Below are positions 52,005 to 60,777 of a stretch of 64,000 bases of DNA, piece by piece. This stretch comes from Chitinophagaceae bacterium (GTDB lineage: Bacteria; Bacteroidota; Bacteroidia; Chitinophagales; Chitinophagaceae): contig CANGYR010000002.1 in NCBI GenBank assembly GCA_947458275.1, forward strand, positions 62,001 to 126,000, given 5' to 3'. Position 1 is the first letter of the stretch. Every line of letters begins with the position of its first letter. Below the pieces are notes generated by a model. That model was not told where the DNA came from, did no database searches, and saw only the letters and a program-made list of their open reading frames with translations. Both the position numbers and the translations under genes were made by a program.

Positions 52005-53684
52005 ATGGAAAATTCACAAATAGCAGATACCTTTTCTCTGCTTTCCAAGTTAATGGACATACACGGAGAAAATAGTTTTAAATCAAAATCATATTCGTCA
52101 GCTGCATTTTCAATTGATAAATTATCACTTCCACTCAAAGATTTACCGATTGAAAAAATTGCCTCGATAAAAGGAATCGGAACCTCATCCGCCCAAAAAA
52201 TCATAGAATTGCTCCAAAATGGAAAAATTTTTTTTCTGGAAGAATTGATCGAAAAAACACCCCCCGGAGTAATTGAAATGTTATCCATAAAAGGTATTGG
52301 TCCAAAAAAAATTCATACCATCTGGAAAGAAATGGAGATTGAAACAATCGGTGAATTGTTATATGCATGTAAAGAAAATCGATTAAAATTATACAAAGGT
52401 TTCGGCGAGAAAACACAACAGAATGTAATTGAGAGTATAGAATTTTATTTAAAAAATCAAGGAAGTCACCTCTATGCTCAAATTGAATCGATAGCAGACG
52501 AAATCAAAGCAATCATTCAGGAAATATTTAAAGGAAAAAGAATTGAAGCAACAGGAAAATTTATTCGTCAGTTTGAAACAATAGATGAACTAGAGTACAT
52601 TATTGAAATCTCAATGGAAGAACTGGAAGAAAAAATCAGCTCTGTTGATTTTTTTTCATTAAAGACAAAAGATAATGATGCAGTTTTGTATGCTACGCAG
52701 GCAGGAATAGATATTAAAATCTATCCTTCATCTGCCAGTCAATTCATCCGCCAATCGATTATGTTATCCTCCTCAGCGGATTTTCAAACTGCATTATTCA
52801 AAGAGTTTTCTTCCGATTTAGATAGATATTCAAGTGAAAAGGATTTTTTTGAGAAAAATCAGATTGCCTATATCCCACCCTTTTTGCGTGAAACTCCTGA
52901 AATTATAGCAATTGCAAAAAAGAATGTGCTCCCTGAGATTATACAAAAAAATGATATAAAAGGAGTTATACATTGCCATAGTAACTGGAGTGACGGAAGC
53001 AATACCATAGAAGAGATGGCTCAAGCCGCCATTGAACGTGGCATGGAATACCTGGTTTTAAGTGATCACAGTAAATCTGCCTTCTATGCACAGGGTCTCT
53101 ATGAGGAGAAAATTAAGGCACAACATCAGCTCATTGATGAACTAAATGAAAAGCTCGTCCCTTTTAAAATTTTCAAAAGCATTGAGTCAGATATTTTAAA
53201 TGATGGGAGTCTTGATTATTCAGATGCAGTACTTTCCACATTTGACCTGGTAATTGCATCTGTACACAGCAATCTTAAAATGAGCCAGGAAAAGGCCATG
53301 GCACGACTCTTAAGAGCCATTGAAAATCCATACACCTCTATCCTGGGACACATGACCGGCAGGCTGCTGCTGAGCAGACCGGGGTATCCGCTCGATTTTG
53401 AAAAGATTATCGAAGCCTGTGCTGAAAACAATGTAGTGATTGAATTGAATGCTCATCCAAACAGGCTGGATATTGACTGGCGACAGATTCCCAATGTGCT
53501 TAAAAAAAATGTACTTATTTCCATTAATCCGGACGCCCATCAAACCGAAGGAATTGATGTATTAAAATACGGGGTGCTGACAGCTCAAAAAGCTATGGTA
53601 ACGAAGAACTATAACCTCAGCAGTTTCAGTTTGAAGGAATTTGAAAACTTCATAGAGCATCAAAAAAATACAAAGCTCAGGTAG
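52005..53684 (+). CDS. PolX-type protein with helix-hairpin-helix and PHP domains
   Basis: A 559-aa protein with the layout of bacterial DNA polymerase X: helix-hairpin-helix motifs (IASIKGIGTSSAQKIIELL, LSIKGIGPKKIHTIWKEM), a polymerase-like centre, and a C-terminal PHP phosphoesterase with IHCHSNWSDGSNTIEEM and YLVLSDHSKSA. In the polymerase centre the usual G-S...D-x-D reads EATGKFIRQFETIDELEYII, so the serine is Lys185 and the two catalytic aspartates are Glu195 and Glu197. The third aspartate (AGIDIKIYP) is kept. Polymerase activity is doubtful; the PHP nuclease looks intact. Confidence 0.9.
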   Translation: MENSQIADTFSLLSKLMDIHGENSFKSKSYSSAAFSIDKLSLPLKDLPIEKIASIKGIGTSSAQKIIELLQNGKIFFLEELIEKTPPGVIEMLSIKGIGPKKIHTIWKEMEIETIGELLYACKENRLKLYKGFGEKTQQNVIESIEFYLKNQGSHLYAQIESIADEIKAIIQEIFKGKRIEATGKFIRQFETIDELEYIIEISMEELEEKISSVDFFSLKTKDNDAVLYATQAGIDIKIYPSSASQFIRQSIMLSSSADFQTALFKEFSSDLDRYSSEKDFFEKNQIAYIPPFLRETPEIIAIAKKNVLPEIIQKNDIKGVIHCHSNWSDGSNTIEEMAQAAIERGMEYLVLSDHSKSAFYAQGLYEEKIKAQHQLIDELNEKLVPFKIFKSIESDILNDGSLDYSDAVLSTFDLVIASVHSNLKMSQEKAMARLLRAIENPYTSILGHMTGRLLLSRPGYPLDFEKIIEACAENNVVIELNAHPNRLDIDWRQIPNVLKKNVLISINPDAHQTEGIDVLKYGVLTAQKAMVTKNYNLSSFSLKEFENFIEHQKNTKLR

Positions 53685-53696
53685 TTGCCTGTTTCT

Positions 53697-54467
53697 CTAA
53701 GATTTCTGACTTTTTATTTGATTCCATAATTCGTCCAATTCAATGAGTGACATATTATGTAAATCAAGTCCTTTTTTTGCAGCAGCTTCTTCCATAGCCA
53801 TAAAGCGACTGATGAATTTTTTATTGGTTTTTTCCAAGGCATTCTCTGCATCAATTTTTAAAAATCTTGAATAGTTTACCAAAGAAAAAAGCAAATCTCC
53901 AAATTCCTCTTCTATATTTTGTTGATCATCGTTCTTAATGGCATCAAGCAACTCATTTTCCTCTTCTTTGACTTTTTCCCAAACCTGACCTGCATTCTCC
54001 CACTCAAACCCTACCTGCTTAGCTTTTTCCTGCAAACGCATGGCTTTGACTACTGAGGGAAGAGATAATGGAACTCCTGACAACACCGACTTCTTCCCTT
54101 CCTTAAGTTTTAGTTTTTCCCAGTTTTGTTTGACCTCTTCATCATTTTCAACTTTAACATCGCCGTAGATATGAGGATGTCTCGAAATCAACTTTTCGCA
54201 TACTCCGGATATAACTTCATCCAGCGAAAATTGATTATTTTCTTTTCCGATTTTGGCATAAAAAACTATGTGCAATAACAAATCACCCAGCTCTTCCTTA
54301 ATGGATTTCCAGTCATGCTCAGTAATGGCATCAGCAAGCTCATATGTCTCTTCTATGGTCAGCTGCCTCAAAGTATCTATCGTTTGTTTTTTATCCCAGG
54401 GACATTTCTCCCTCAACTCGTCCATGATATTGACCAGTCTTAAAAATTGAGTTTCAGCTTGATTCAT
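53697..54467 (-). CDS. mazG: Nucleoside triphosphate pyrophosphohydrolase MazG
   Basis: A 256-aa protein with two MazG repeats. The first has KCPWDKKQTIDTLRQLTIEE and the E-x-x-E-12-28-E-x-x-D pattern (EETYELADAI, KEELGDLLLHIVFYA); the second has EEENELLDAIKNDDQQNIEE and EFGDLLFSLVNYSRFL. It removes pyrophosphate from dNTPs or rNTPs, including faulty ones. It ends 12 bases from the end of the polX-like gene (convergent). Confidence 0.95.
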   Translation of the reverse strand: MNQAETQFLRLVNIMDELREKCPWDKKQTIDTLRQLTIEETYELADAITEHDWKSIKEELGDLLLHIVFYAKIGKENNQFSLDEVISGVCEKLISRHPHIYGDVKVENDEEVKQNWEKLKLKEGKKSVLSGVPLSLPSVVKAMRLQEKAKQVGFEWENAGQVWEKVKEEENELLDAIKNDDQQNIEEEFGDLLFSLVNYSRFLKIDAENALEKTNKKFISRFMAMEEAAAKKGLDLHNMSLIELDELWNQIKSQKS

Positions 54468-54570
54468 TCTTGATAAATAAGTGTGTTATATTTGTTTAAA
54501 AATAGCAAATAAATTTTCATTAGTAAAATAGCTTTTAAAAAAGACAAATTACTTTGATAAAAAATGAATT

Positions 54571-55404
54571 ATGGGAAAAATAAGCGCGTTCATTCTACTA
54601 TTTCTTTCTGGTTTTTTTACAGTAAAAAGTCAATACTATTATAAAGATCTCATCACCGTAAAGCAAACAGCCGTCGATATGGCCGCCCATAAGGAGGCAT
54701 CTGTAAGAAAAGTAAAAGTCAAATCTATTGAGCCGGACGGAGAGTTGAATAAAGATTTCTTTTGTGAAAAAAGAATTTCTAAAGATTATAAGACATCCTC
54801 TCTCTTCACCAGGTCTAATAACACCGGTAAATCGCTGATGGAATCTTATTTCAATAACACCGGGCAGTTGGTAAAAACTTACGACAGTTCAGCTATTGTA
54901 GTGAGTAATTCAGCTTATTTTTATAACGACCAGGGGCAGCTTATAAAAACTGTCTATACCTCCAAATCAAGCGATGATGATTTTATCAATCTGATTGTAG
55001 AAGAACACATTTATGAGTACAATGAAAAGAATCAGCCCTCTAAAATGACACGTGTCAAAAATTCAAAAGACACCATTCTTATACTTTTTTCGACTGATGA
55101 ACAAAATAATGTTGCCTTAGAGAAAGATACAAGAGATGGCTCCAAATATTACTATTACTATGATGCAAACAACAGACTGACAGATGTGGTGCATGCCAGT
55201 CAATTTAAAGAGAAGATGATTGCCGACTATATTTTCGAGTACAACTCATCCAATCAAATCATCAAAATGATTACCACTGAAGAAGGTGAAAATGAATATT
55301 TGGTATGGAAGTACACCTATGACGGGAAATTGAAAACGAATGAAAAAATATTCTCAAGAGGTAAAAAACTGGTTGGACAGATTGAATACGAGTATATTAA
55401 ATGA
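54571..55404 (+). CDS. Secreted protein with YD-like repeats
   Basis: A 277-aa protein with a signal peptide (KISAFILLFLSGFFTVKSQ). The body contains repeated tyrosine-rich beta units: SYFNNTGQLVKTYDSS, YFYNDQGQLIKTVYTSK, YEYNEKNQPSKMTRVKN, YYYDANNRLTDVVH and FEYNSSNQIIKMITTEE, each Y-x-Y-[ND]-x-x-[GN]-[QR]-[LI] followed by a strand. These resemble the YD or MORN-like wraps of RHS and wapA proteins but form a short free protein. It is divergent from mazG and convergent with rlpA. Function unknown. Confidence 0.78.
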   Translation: MGKISAFILLFLSGFFTVKSQYYYKDLITVKQTAVDMAAHKEASVRKVKVKSIEPDGELNKDFFCEKRISKDYKTSSLFTRSNNTGKSLMESYFNNTGQLVKTYDSSAIVVSNSAYFYNDQGQLIKTVYTSKSSDDDFINLIVEEHIYEYNEKNQPSKMTRVKNSKDTILILFSTDEQNNVALEKDTRDGSKYYYYYDANNRLTDVVHASQFKEKMIADYIFEYNSSNQIIKMITTEEGENEYLVWKYTYDGKLKTNEKIFSRGKKLVGQIEYEYIK

Positions 55405-55414
55405 TATTTAATCT

Positions 55415-55822
55415 CTATTTTTTCTCCAGCACCTCTACCTTCACCTTTGCGATTCCTGTACTGATAATATTTATCTTCTTAGCTGCAGCCTTTGACAAAT
55501 CAACAATTCGCTTCATTTTTGGGTGAAGTCGATCATTTACCCTAACTATTACAGACTGACCATTTTTTAAATTGGTCACTTTAATTCTTGTGCCAAGCGG
55601 TAATTTATTACAGGCCGCAGTGAATTTATTCTGATCAAAAATTTCACCGTTGGCGGTCTTTCTCCCATTAAATTTATCGCCGTAATAACTTGCAATGCCA
55701 TGAAACACATTTTCCTTCTTTGCAACTGCAGAGTCTTGGCTTCCTTCATCTGTTTGAGCTGAAGCCACCAAAGAGGGAATCAGTAAGCATAAGAAAATTA
55801 ATAACCTGAAATATGTTTGCAA
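55415..55822 (-). CDS. RlpA-like septal ring / lytic transglycosylase-type protein
   Basis: A 135-aa exported protein with a double-psi beta-barrel: GIASYYGDKFNGRKTANGEI, then FTAACNKLPLGTRIKVTN and VIVRVNDRLHPKMKRIVDLS. The signal peptide ends near SAQ. The start is a TTG. The SPOR domain of classical RlpA is absent, so this is the short form. It is 20 bases below the L,D-transpeptidase gene, and both act on peptidoglycan. Confidence 0.9.
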   Translation of the reverse strand: MQTYFRLLIFLCLLIPSLVASAQTDEGSQDSAVAKKENVFHGIASYYGDKFNGRKTANGEIFDQNKFTAACNKLPLGTRIKVTNLKNGQSVIVRVNDRLHPKMKRIVDLSKAAAKKINIISTGIAKVKVEVLEKK

Positions 55823-55842
55823 AAAAAAAGATTTATTGATTG

Positions 55843-57549
55843 TTATAAAATGGTGTTATGATTAAAAAAAAGTTCTTTCATTTTATTATCATCGTTATAA
55901 ATATCATCGTGAAAAATTATTTTACCACCCGCCCCTTCACAGGTATAATAGGAAATAAACAACGGAATCTGATTTCTTATTTTTACTTCTTTTCTTTTTT
56001 TATAAGACAACCAGTTGCTTATTGAATCACAATTATAGCTCATTGAATTTGTTATACCGAAACTCACGCTGTCGTTACGGGCTATATAAAAAGCCAATTT
56101 TTGCCATTCCTGCACCCTGACACAACCATGACTGAGTGCCCTGTTGCTGTTATTAAACAAATATCGCTGGTTTGTATCATGCAGATAAACATCATGCGGA
56201 TTTTGAAAATTAAATTTCATAACCCCAAGGGCATTCTGATCTCCGCTAGGTTGTTGAACTGCGAAAGGAACCCCTTTGGTATATTTTTCCCAGTTAATTG
56301 TGGAAGGATCTACAGCTTCTCCTTTGCCATTTAAAAGCTTGAACCCTTTTCTTGCAAGATAGCCACTATTTCTTTTTAGCCCGGGCAATATTTCTTTGGA
56401 TATGATGCTGGTTGGGACCGTCCATGTTGGATAGATGATGATATCTGATATCTTGCTGTTCAGTGTAGGAGTCGGTGTTGAAGGTTTGCCGCAAATAATT
56501 TTGGATTCTAGGTGAACCGAGTCATTTTCAACAACTTTTAGTTTAAAAGCCGGCAGGTTTACACTAATGTAAGTATGCGGTATTTTATTGTCTAAGAGCT
56601 TGTACCTGTCGAGAGTAATACAAATCCTGATAAACTTTTCAATATCCGTTGAATTCAAAGATCTCACCAGCGATGTTCCTGCAATACCATCAGGATAAAG
56701 ATTGTGTCTTTTCTGATAAGTCAAAATGATATTATGCAATTTTACTGAATCAATGGATTCAACATCTGTAACGCCGGCATATCCTCCTTCTATCAGTCTT
56801 ATTTTAAGGTTTTTTATAAAAAGCAGTGAATCTTTGATATCTCCTTTTTTATATGGATAATTTAAATGAGTATAATTTTTTTTATCCATACTTTCAATAA
56901 AACCGGCGATGCCATTTTTTAATTCCGTATATTCTTTATTGTCGGGCTGAACGGAGGCAAATATGTCGTTCAGGCGCTTTCCTTTAAGAAGACTATCGAG
57001 ATTTGCACTAAAAAAATTAATGTATTTAGTTGTATCATGTTTCCAGGAGAGACTATCCGACTGAAGTCTCCCTTGTTTCAAATCACAAAGAATGTGCATG
57101 AATGCATCAGTAAGAAGAATATCTGCCTTCGCCCATAATTTATTGTCTCTTATATTTATTGAATCTTCTCTAATGTCATTTAACAAAGATTGAATTTTAG
57201 TGTAATGGTAATCATATTTAATCAATCCGTCCGATGAAGCGAAATCAAAGTATTTGATAAAATCTTTCGCATGCGGCCTTAATTCACCCTTATCACTCCA
57301 AACCGGAAGATACTCATTATTGTAGTAGTAATCTTCCACCGGATCGGTAAAATCAAGGACCAGACTATCACCGATTTTTCCATTGCTTACAGTTGCATCT
57401 GAAAGAAATGTTTGAATATGCCGGCTTGTTTCTGAATTAAAAGAAACTATTTCATCTTCTTCGGAAGAACCTGTGATGGAATTGCAGGAAATACCGAAAT
57501 ATATCAGTAATAATGAGATAAGAAATAAGTATAGCCGCTGAAATAACAT
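55843..57549 (-). CDS. L,D-transpeptidase (YkuD) with peptidoglycan-binding domain, lipoprotein
   Basis: A 568-aa protein from the ATG at 57549 (a TTG 24 bases upstream is less likely). The lipobox ends in LIYFGISC (Cys22). A long N-terminal region precedes a peptidoglycan-binding segment (YQKRHNLYPDGIAGTSLVRS) and the YkuD catalytic domain with NPHDVYLHDTNQRYLF and RALSHGCVRVQEW, which includes the active cysteine. It resembles YcbB, which makes 3-3 crosslinks. rlpA follows. Confidence 0.9.
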   Translation of the reverse strand: MLFQRLYLFLISLLLIYFGISCNSITGSSEEDEIVSFNSETSRHIQTFLSDATVSNGKIGDSLVLDFTDPVEDYYYNNEYLPVWSDKGELRPHAKDFIKYFDFASSDGLIKYDYHYTKIQSLLNDIREDSINIRDNKLWAKADILLTDAFMHILCDLKQGRLQSDSLSWKHDTTKYINFFSANLDSLLKGKRLNDIFASVQPDNKEYTELKNGIAGFIESMDKKNYTHLNYPYKKGDIKDSLLFIKNLKIRLIEGGYAGVTDVESIDSVKLHNIILTYQKRHNLYPDGIAGTSLVRSLNSTDIEKFIRICITLDRYKLLDNKIPHTYISVNLPAFKLKVVENDSVHLESKIICGKPSTPTPTLNSKISDIIIYPTWTVPTSIISKEILPGLKRNSGYLARKGFKLLNGKGEAVDPSTINWEKYTKGVPFAVQQPSGDQNALGVMKFNFQNPHDVYLHDTNQRYLFNNSNRALSHGCVRVQEWQKLAFYIARNDSVSFGITNSMSYNCDSISNWLSYKKRKEVKIRNQIPLFISYYTCEGAGGKIIFHDDIYNDDNKMKELFFNHNTIL

Positions 57550-57691
57550 ATATATTTGGATATAACTAAGCAATGTCTAACTAAATATATAAAAAAAATA
57601 CCAATAAATAAAAAATATGCTATAAATGAGGCTTGTAATTTAATAATGTTACAAATGGATTTATGGTAATTTGCGTTTGAATTGGAAATTT

Positions 57692-58810
57692 ATGCGATAC
57701 TACATCATCTCAGGAGAAGCAAGCGGAGACCTGCACGGCAGTAATCTTATAAAAAAATTAGTTCAACTTGATGTTGATGCCGATGTAAGATGCTGGGGAG
57801 GAAATCTTATGGAGGCTGCAGGTGCTAATGTAGTAAAACACTACAGAGATCTGGCATTTATGGGATTCATTGAGGTAATCAGTAATCTGCCAACGATAAT
57901 AAAAAACCTAGCCTATTGTAAAAAAGATATCGTGGAGTATAATCCGGATGTATTGATTCTGATTGACTACCCCGGATTCAATTTAAGAATAGCTAAATGG
58001 GCAAAGAAAAAAGGACTGAAGGTCATCTATTATATTTCTCCTCAAGTATGGGCCTGGAAAGAAAAACGGGTCAACATCATTAAGAAATATGTCGACAAAA
58101 TGCTTGTTATTCTCCCATTTGAAAAAGATTTTTATGAAAAGTGGAATTATAAAGCCGACTATGTTGGCCATCCTCTGGTAGAAGTCGTAAAATCTTTTCT
58201 GGAGGAGAAAGAACAAAAAGGAAATGTTTTTTCGGCCGATAAAAAAATCATAGCACTTCTTCCCGGCAGCAGAAAGCAGGAAATTTTAAAAAAACTTCCA
58301 ATTATGCTGGAAGTAACAAAGAAATTTACTGAGTATCAGTTTGTAGTTGCAAAAGCACCGGGACTGGATGAGGCTTTCTACCGTCAAATGCTTGAACCAT
58401 ACGGCAATGTAACATCCGGAGTGAATCAAACCTATGAATTACTTTCGGAAGCATACGCTGCAATTGTAACAAGCGGAACAGCTACTTTGGAAACTGCTCT
58501 TTTCAGTGTACCACAGATTATTTGTTATAAAGGGAATAATATCTCATATCAAATTGCAAAAAGACTGATTAGTATAAAATTTATAGGACTGGTAAACTTG
58601 ATTATGGATAAACCGGTGGTGAAAGAACTGATTCAACATGAACTCACCGTTGAAAATCTTTCGAGCGAATTAAAACTTATCGTGCATGATGAAAATTACA
58701 GAAAAAAAATTCAGCAAGATTATGATGAGTTAAATACTTTGCTGAGCAAAGGCGGAGACGCATCAATGAATGCCGCGAATATCATCATTGATTTCCTGCG
58801 ACAACAATAA
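57692..58810 (+). CDS. lpxB: Lipid-A-disaccharide synthase LpxB
   Basis: Joins UDP-diacylglucosamine and lipid X in lipid A synthesis at the inner membrane. The start is the ATG at 57692 (372 aa), giving MRYYIISGEASGDLHGSNLI, the family opening; the TTG 21 bases upstream is unlikely. Other blocks are YYISPQVWAWKEKRVNIIKK and ALLPGSRKQEI. The stop is directly followed by the end of the convergent small gene. Confidence 0.97.
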   Translation: MRYYIISGEASGDLHGSNLIKKLVQLDVDADVRCWGGNLMEAAGANVVKHYRDLAFMGFIEVISNLPTIIKNLAYCKKDIVEYNPDVLILIDYPGFNLRIAKWAKKKGLKVIYYISPQVWAWKEKRVNIIKKYVDKMLVILPFEKDFYEKWNYKADYVGHPLVEVVKSFLEEKEQKGNVFSADKKIIALLPGSRKQEILKKLPIMLEVTKKFTEYQFVVAKAPGLDEAFYRQMLEPYGNVTSGVNQTYELLSEAYAAIVTSGTATLETALFSVPQIICYKGNNISYQIAKRLISIKFIGLVNLIMDKPVVKELIQHELTVENLSSELKLIVHDENYRKKIQQDYDELNTLLSKGGDASMNAANIIIDFLRQQ

Positions 58811-58975
58811 TCATGTAATTAGCAGTTTCAAAATAATAATAATAATTGCCACAATAAAAAGCATGATAGATATTCTATTGATACCATGCATATATTTCAT
58901 CCACTGAGTTGACTGGGCATTAGGATCTTTTTTTCTCAGATATAGATATTCGGCAAACTGCTTTAATATTCCCAT
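58811..58975 (-). CDS. Small single-helix membrane protein (DUF6728-like)
   Basis: A 54-aa protein: a basic front (MGILKQFAEYLYLRKKDPNA, then QSTQWMKYMHGINRIS) and one C-terminal helix (IMLFIVAIIIIILKLLIT). The FAEYLYLRKKDP front is as in DUF6728, a family I associate with Bacteroidota. It ends one base after lpxB on the other strand and lies 27 bases above the LOG gene's end, but reads into that space on the minus strand. Function unknown. Confidence 0.75.
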   Translation of the reverse strand: MGILKQFAEYLYLRKKDPNAQSTQWMKYMHGINRISIMLFIVAIIIIILKLLIT

Positions 58976-59002
58976 TGATAAATAATTTAATTATTAAAAC
59001 AA

Positions 59003-59722
59003 CTATTTCTTTTCAAAAAGCCACCATTTGGATTTTCTTTCTGCCTCATGCTTTAAGCCGAATTTTCCTATTGCGTTTTTTCTGATATGCTCCACAGCTT
59101 CCTGAACAGAATCGGTGAATAAGCAAAGATCAAGATCTTCAGGTGAAATGGTTCCTTTATGCTTCATGTACTCAATATGATCTATTAGCTCCTTATGAAA
59201 AGCTTTATCAAAAACAATTATAGGAAACTCACTCAGCATCTTTGTCTGAATAAGTGTAAGTGCTTCAAAATATTCATCCAATGTACCAAAGCCACCAGGC
59301 ATCACTACAAATGCATAGGAATACTTGACAAGTAATACTTTCCTGACAAAAAAGTATTTAATATTCACAAACTTATCGAGGTATTCATTTTCACTTTGTT
59401 CAAATGGCAGAACAATATTGCACCCTACACTTCTTCCTCCGGCATCTTTGGCTCCCCTGTTGGCAGCCTCCATAATTCCGGGTCCACCGCCTGTCATAAT
59501 TGTAAATCCCAGCCTGGCAATTTCAGCTGAAAGCTCCTCTGTTTTTTTGTAGTACTCATGATCTTCTTTAAATCTTGCTGAACCGAATACGGTAACACAT
59601 GGTCCTACAAAGTGTAAAGCACGAAACCCCTTTATAAACTCGAAGAATACCTTAAAGGCAAACTTGAACTCTCTCCACCTGTTTTGAGGGCCTGCTAAAA
59701 ATTTAATGTCAGACTTTGTCAT
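59003..59722 (-). CDS. LOG-family nucleotide phosphoribohydrolase
   Basis: A 239-aa protein of the LOG/TIGR00730 Rossmann family, which cleaves nucleoside 5'-monophosphates (in plants, cytokinin ribotides). The two signatures are GGGPGIMEAANRGAKDAGG and MPGGFGTLDEYFEALT, the PGGxGT-x2-E active-site motif. A preceding segment of about 40 residues with FVGPCVTVFGSARF is usual. The DUF6728-like gene follows after 27 bases and is probably co-transcribed. Confidence 0.93.
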   Translation of the reverse strand: MTKSDIKFLAGPQNRWREFKFAFKVFFEFIKGFRALHFVGPCVTVFGSARFKEDHEYYKKTEELSAEIARLGFTIMTGGGPGIMEAANRGAKDAGGRSVGCNIVLPFEQSENEYLDKFVNIKYFFVRKVLLVKYSYAFVVMPGGFGTLDEYFEALTLIQTKMLSEFPIIVFDKAFHKELIDHIEYMKHKGTISPEDLDLCLFTDSVQEAVEHIRKNAIGKFGLKHEAERKSKWWLFEKK

Positions 59723-59790
59723 TTGAAAATTTAATTTGAAATTGAGTTAGACAATCATCATTTTATATTACCCCAAAATAAACCATTTCC

Positions 59791-60777
59791 TTGAAGTATC
59801 CAATTAATGCGAATCTTAAAAAGATAATTCAACAATCAACCTGTAATTTTGTTCAGTTATTCTTTTGCTTTTTAATTGTTGGAATTTTTTCTATAATGAA
59901 AAATTACGCCCAGACTCCTCATTCCAATTACGGCACAATCAAAAGGCACGAAAAATTCGCATCAGCATTTATACCTGCTCGTACTATTGATGTTTGGCTG
60001 CCGTCTGGCTACTCCGAGAAAAAAAAATATTCCGTTATTTATATGCATGATGGAGAAATGCTTTTCGACAGCAGTATTACCTGGAATAAACAATCATGGC
60101 ATGCAGACAGAACCTTGTTTGAACTGAAAAAAAAAGGCAACATAAAGGATTGTATTATTGTAGGCATCTGGAATGGTGGTAAAAACAGGCATGCCGAATT
60201 TTGTCCCCAACAACCTTTTGAAAGTTTGCCTGCTGCATACATAGATTCGCTGATTGTTAATGCTAAAAGAGTCAGCGGAAATGAAGTCTTTTCAAAAGCC
60301 GTTTATTCAGATAATTATTTAAAATTTATCGTTGTTGAGTTGAAGCCATTCATAGACAAAACATATAGTACGTTAAAATCTCCGGCAAATACATTTGTTG
60401 CAGGATCCAGCATGGGTGGATTGATTTCCATTTATGCTATCTGTGAGTATCCGAATGTATTTGGAGGTGCGGCCTGCCTTTCTACTCACTGGCCGGTATT
60501 ATTCAGCAATGACAACAACCCTTTTCCGAAACTGATAAACGATTATCTTATTGATAAACTTCCCAAACCTGGAAAACATAAAATATACTTTGATTATGGA
60601 GATCAAACCCTTGATTCATTATATAAAATACACCAGGTTCAAATAGATCAAACTATGAGAAAGAAAGGGTTTACTAAAAAAACATGGATAACAAAAGAAT
60701 TTACCGGTGCCGATCATTCTGAGAAAAGCTGGAGCAGAAGATTGTCTATCCCCTTTGGCTTTTTACTCTCCAATTAA
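59791..60777 (+). CDS. Secreted alpha/beta-hydrolase, esterase family
   Basis: A 328-aa hydrolase. The nucleophile serine lies in FVAGSSMGGLISIYAI (G-x-S-x-G), the histidine probably in FTGADHSEKSW near the C terminus, and the oxyanion region around VIYMHDGEMLF. It resembles the esterase D/Fes-like family that acts on siderophores or sugar esters. The leader (FVQLFFCFLIVGIFSIMKNY) suggests export. The frame opens with TTG at 59791; an internal Met at 59896 would cut the signal sequence, so I keep the TTG. Its end overlaps prc by four bases on the other strand. Confidence 0.88.
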   Translation: MKYPINANLKKIIQQSTCNFVQLFFCFLIVGIFSIMKNYAQTPHSNYGTIKRHEKFASAFIPARTIDVWLPSGYSEKKKYSVIYMHDGEMLFDSSITWNKQSWHADRTLFELKKKGNIKDCIIVGIWNGGKNRHAEFCPQQPFESLPAAYIDSLIVNAKRVSGNEVFSKAVYSDNYLKFIVVELKPFIDKTYSTLKSPANTFVAGSSMGGLISIYAICEYPNVFGGAACLSTHWPVLFSNDNNPFPKLINDYLIDKLPKPGKHKIYFDYGDQTLDSLYKIHQVQIDQTMRKKGFTKKTWITKEFTGADHSEKSWSRRLSIPFGFLLSN

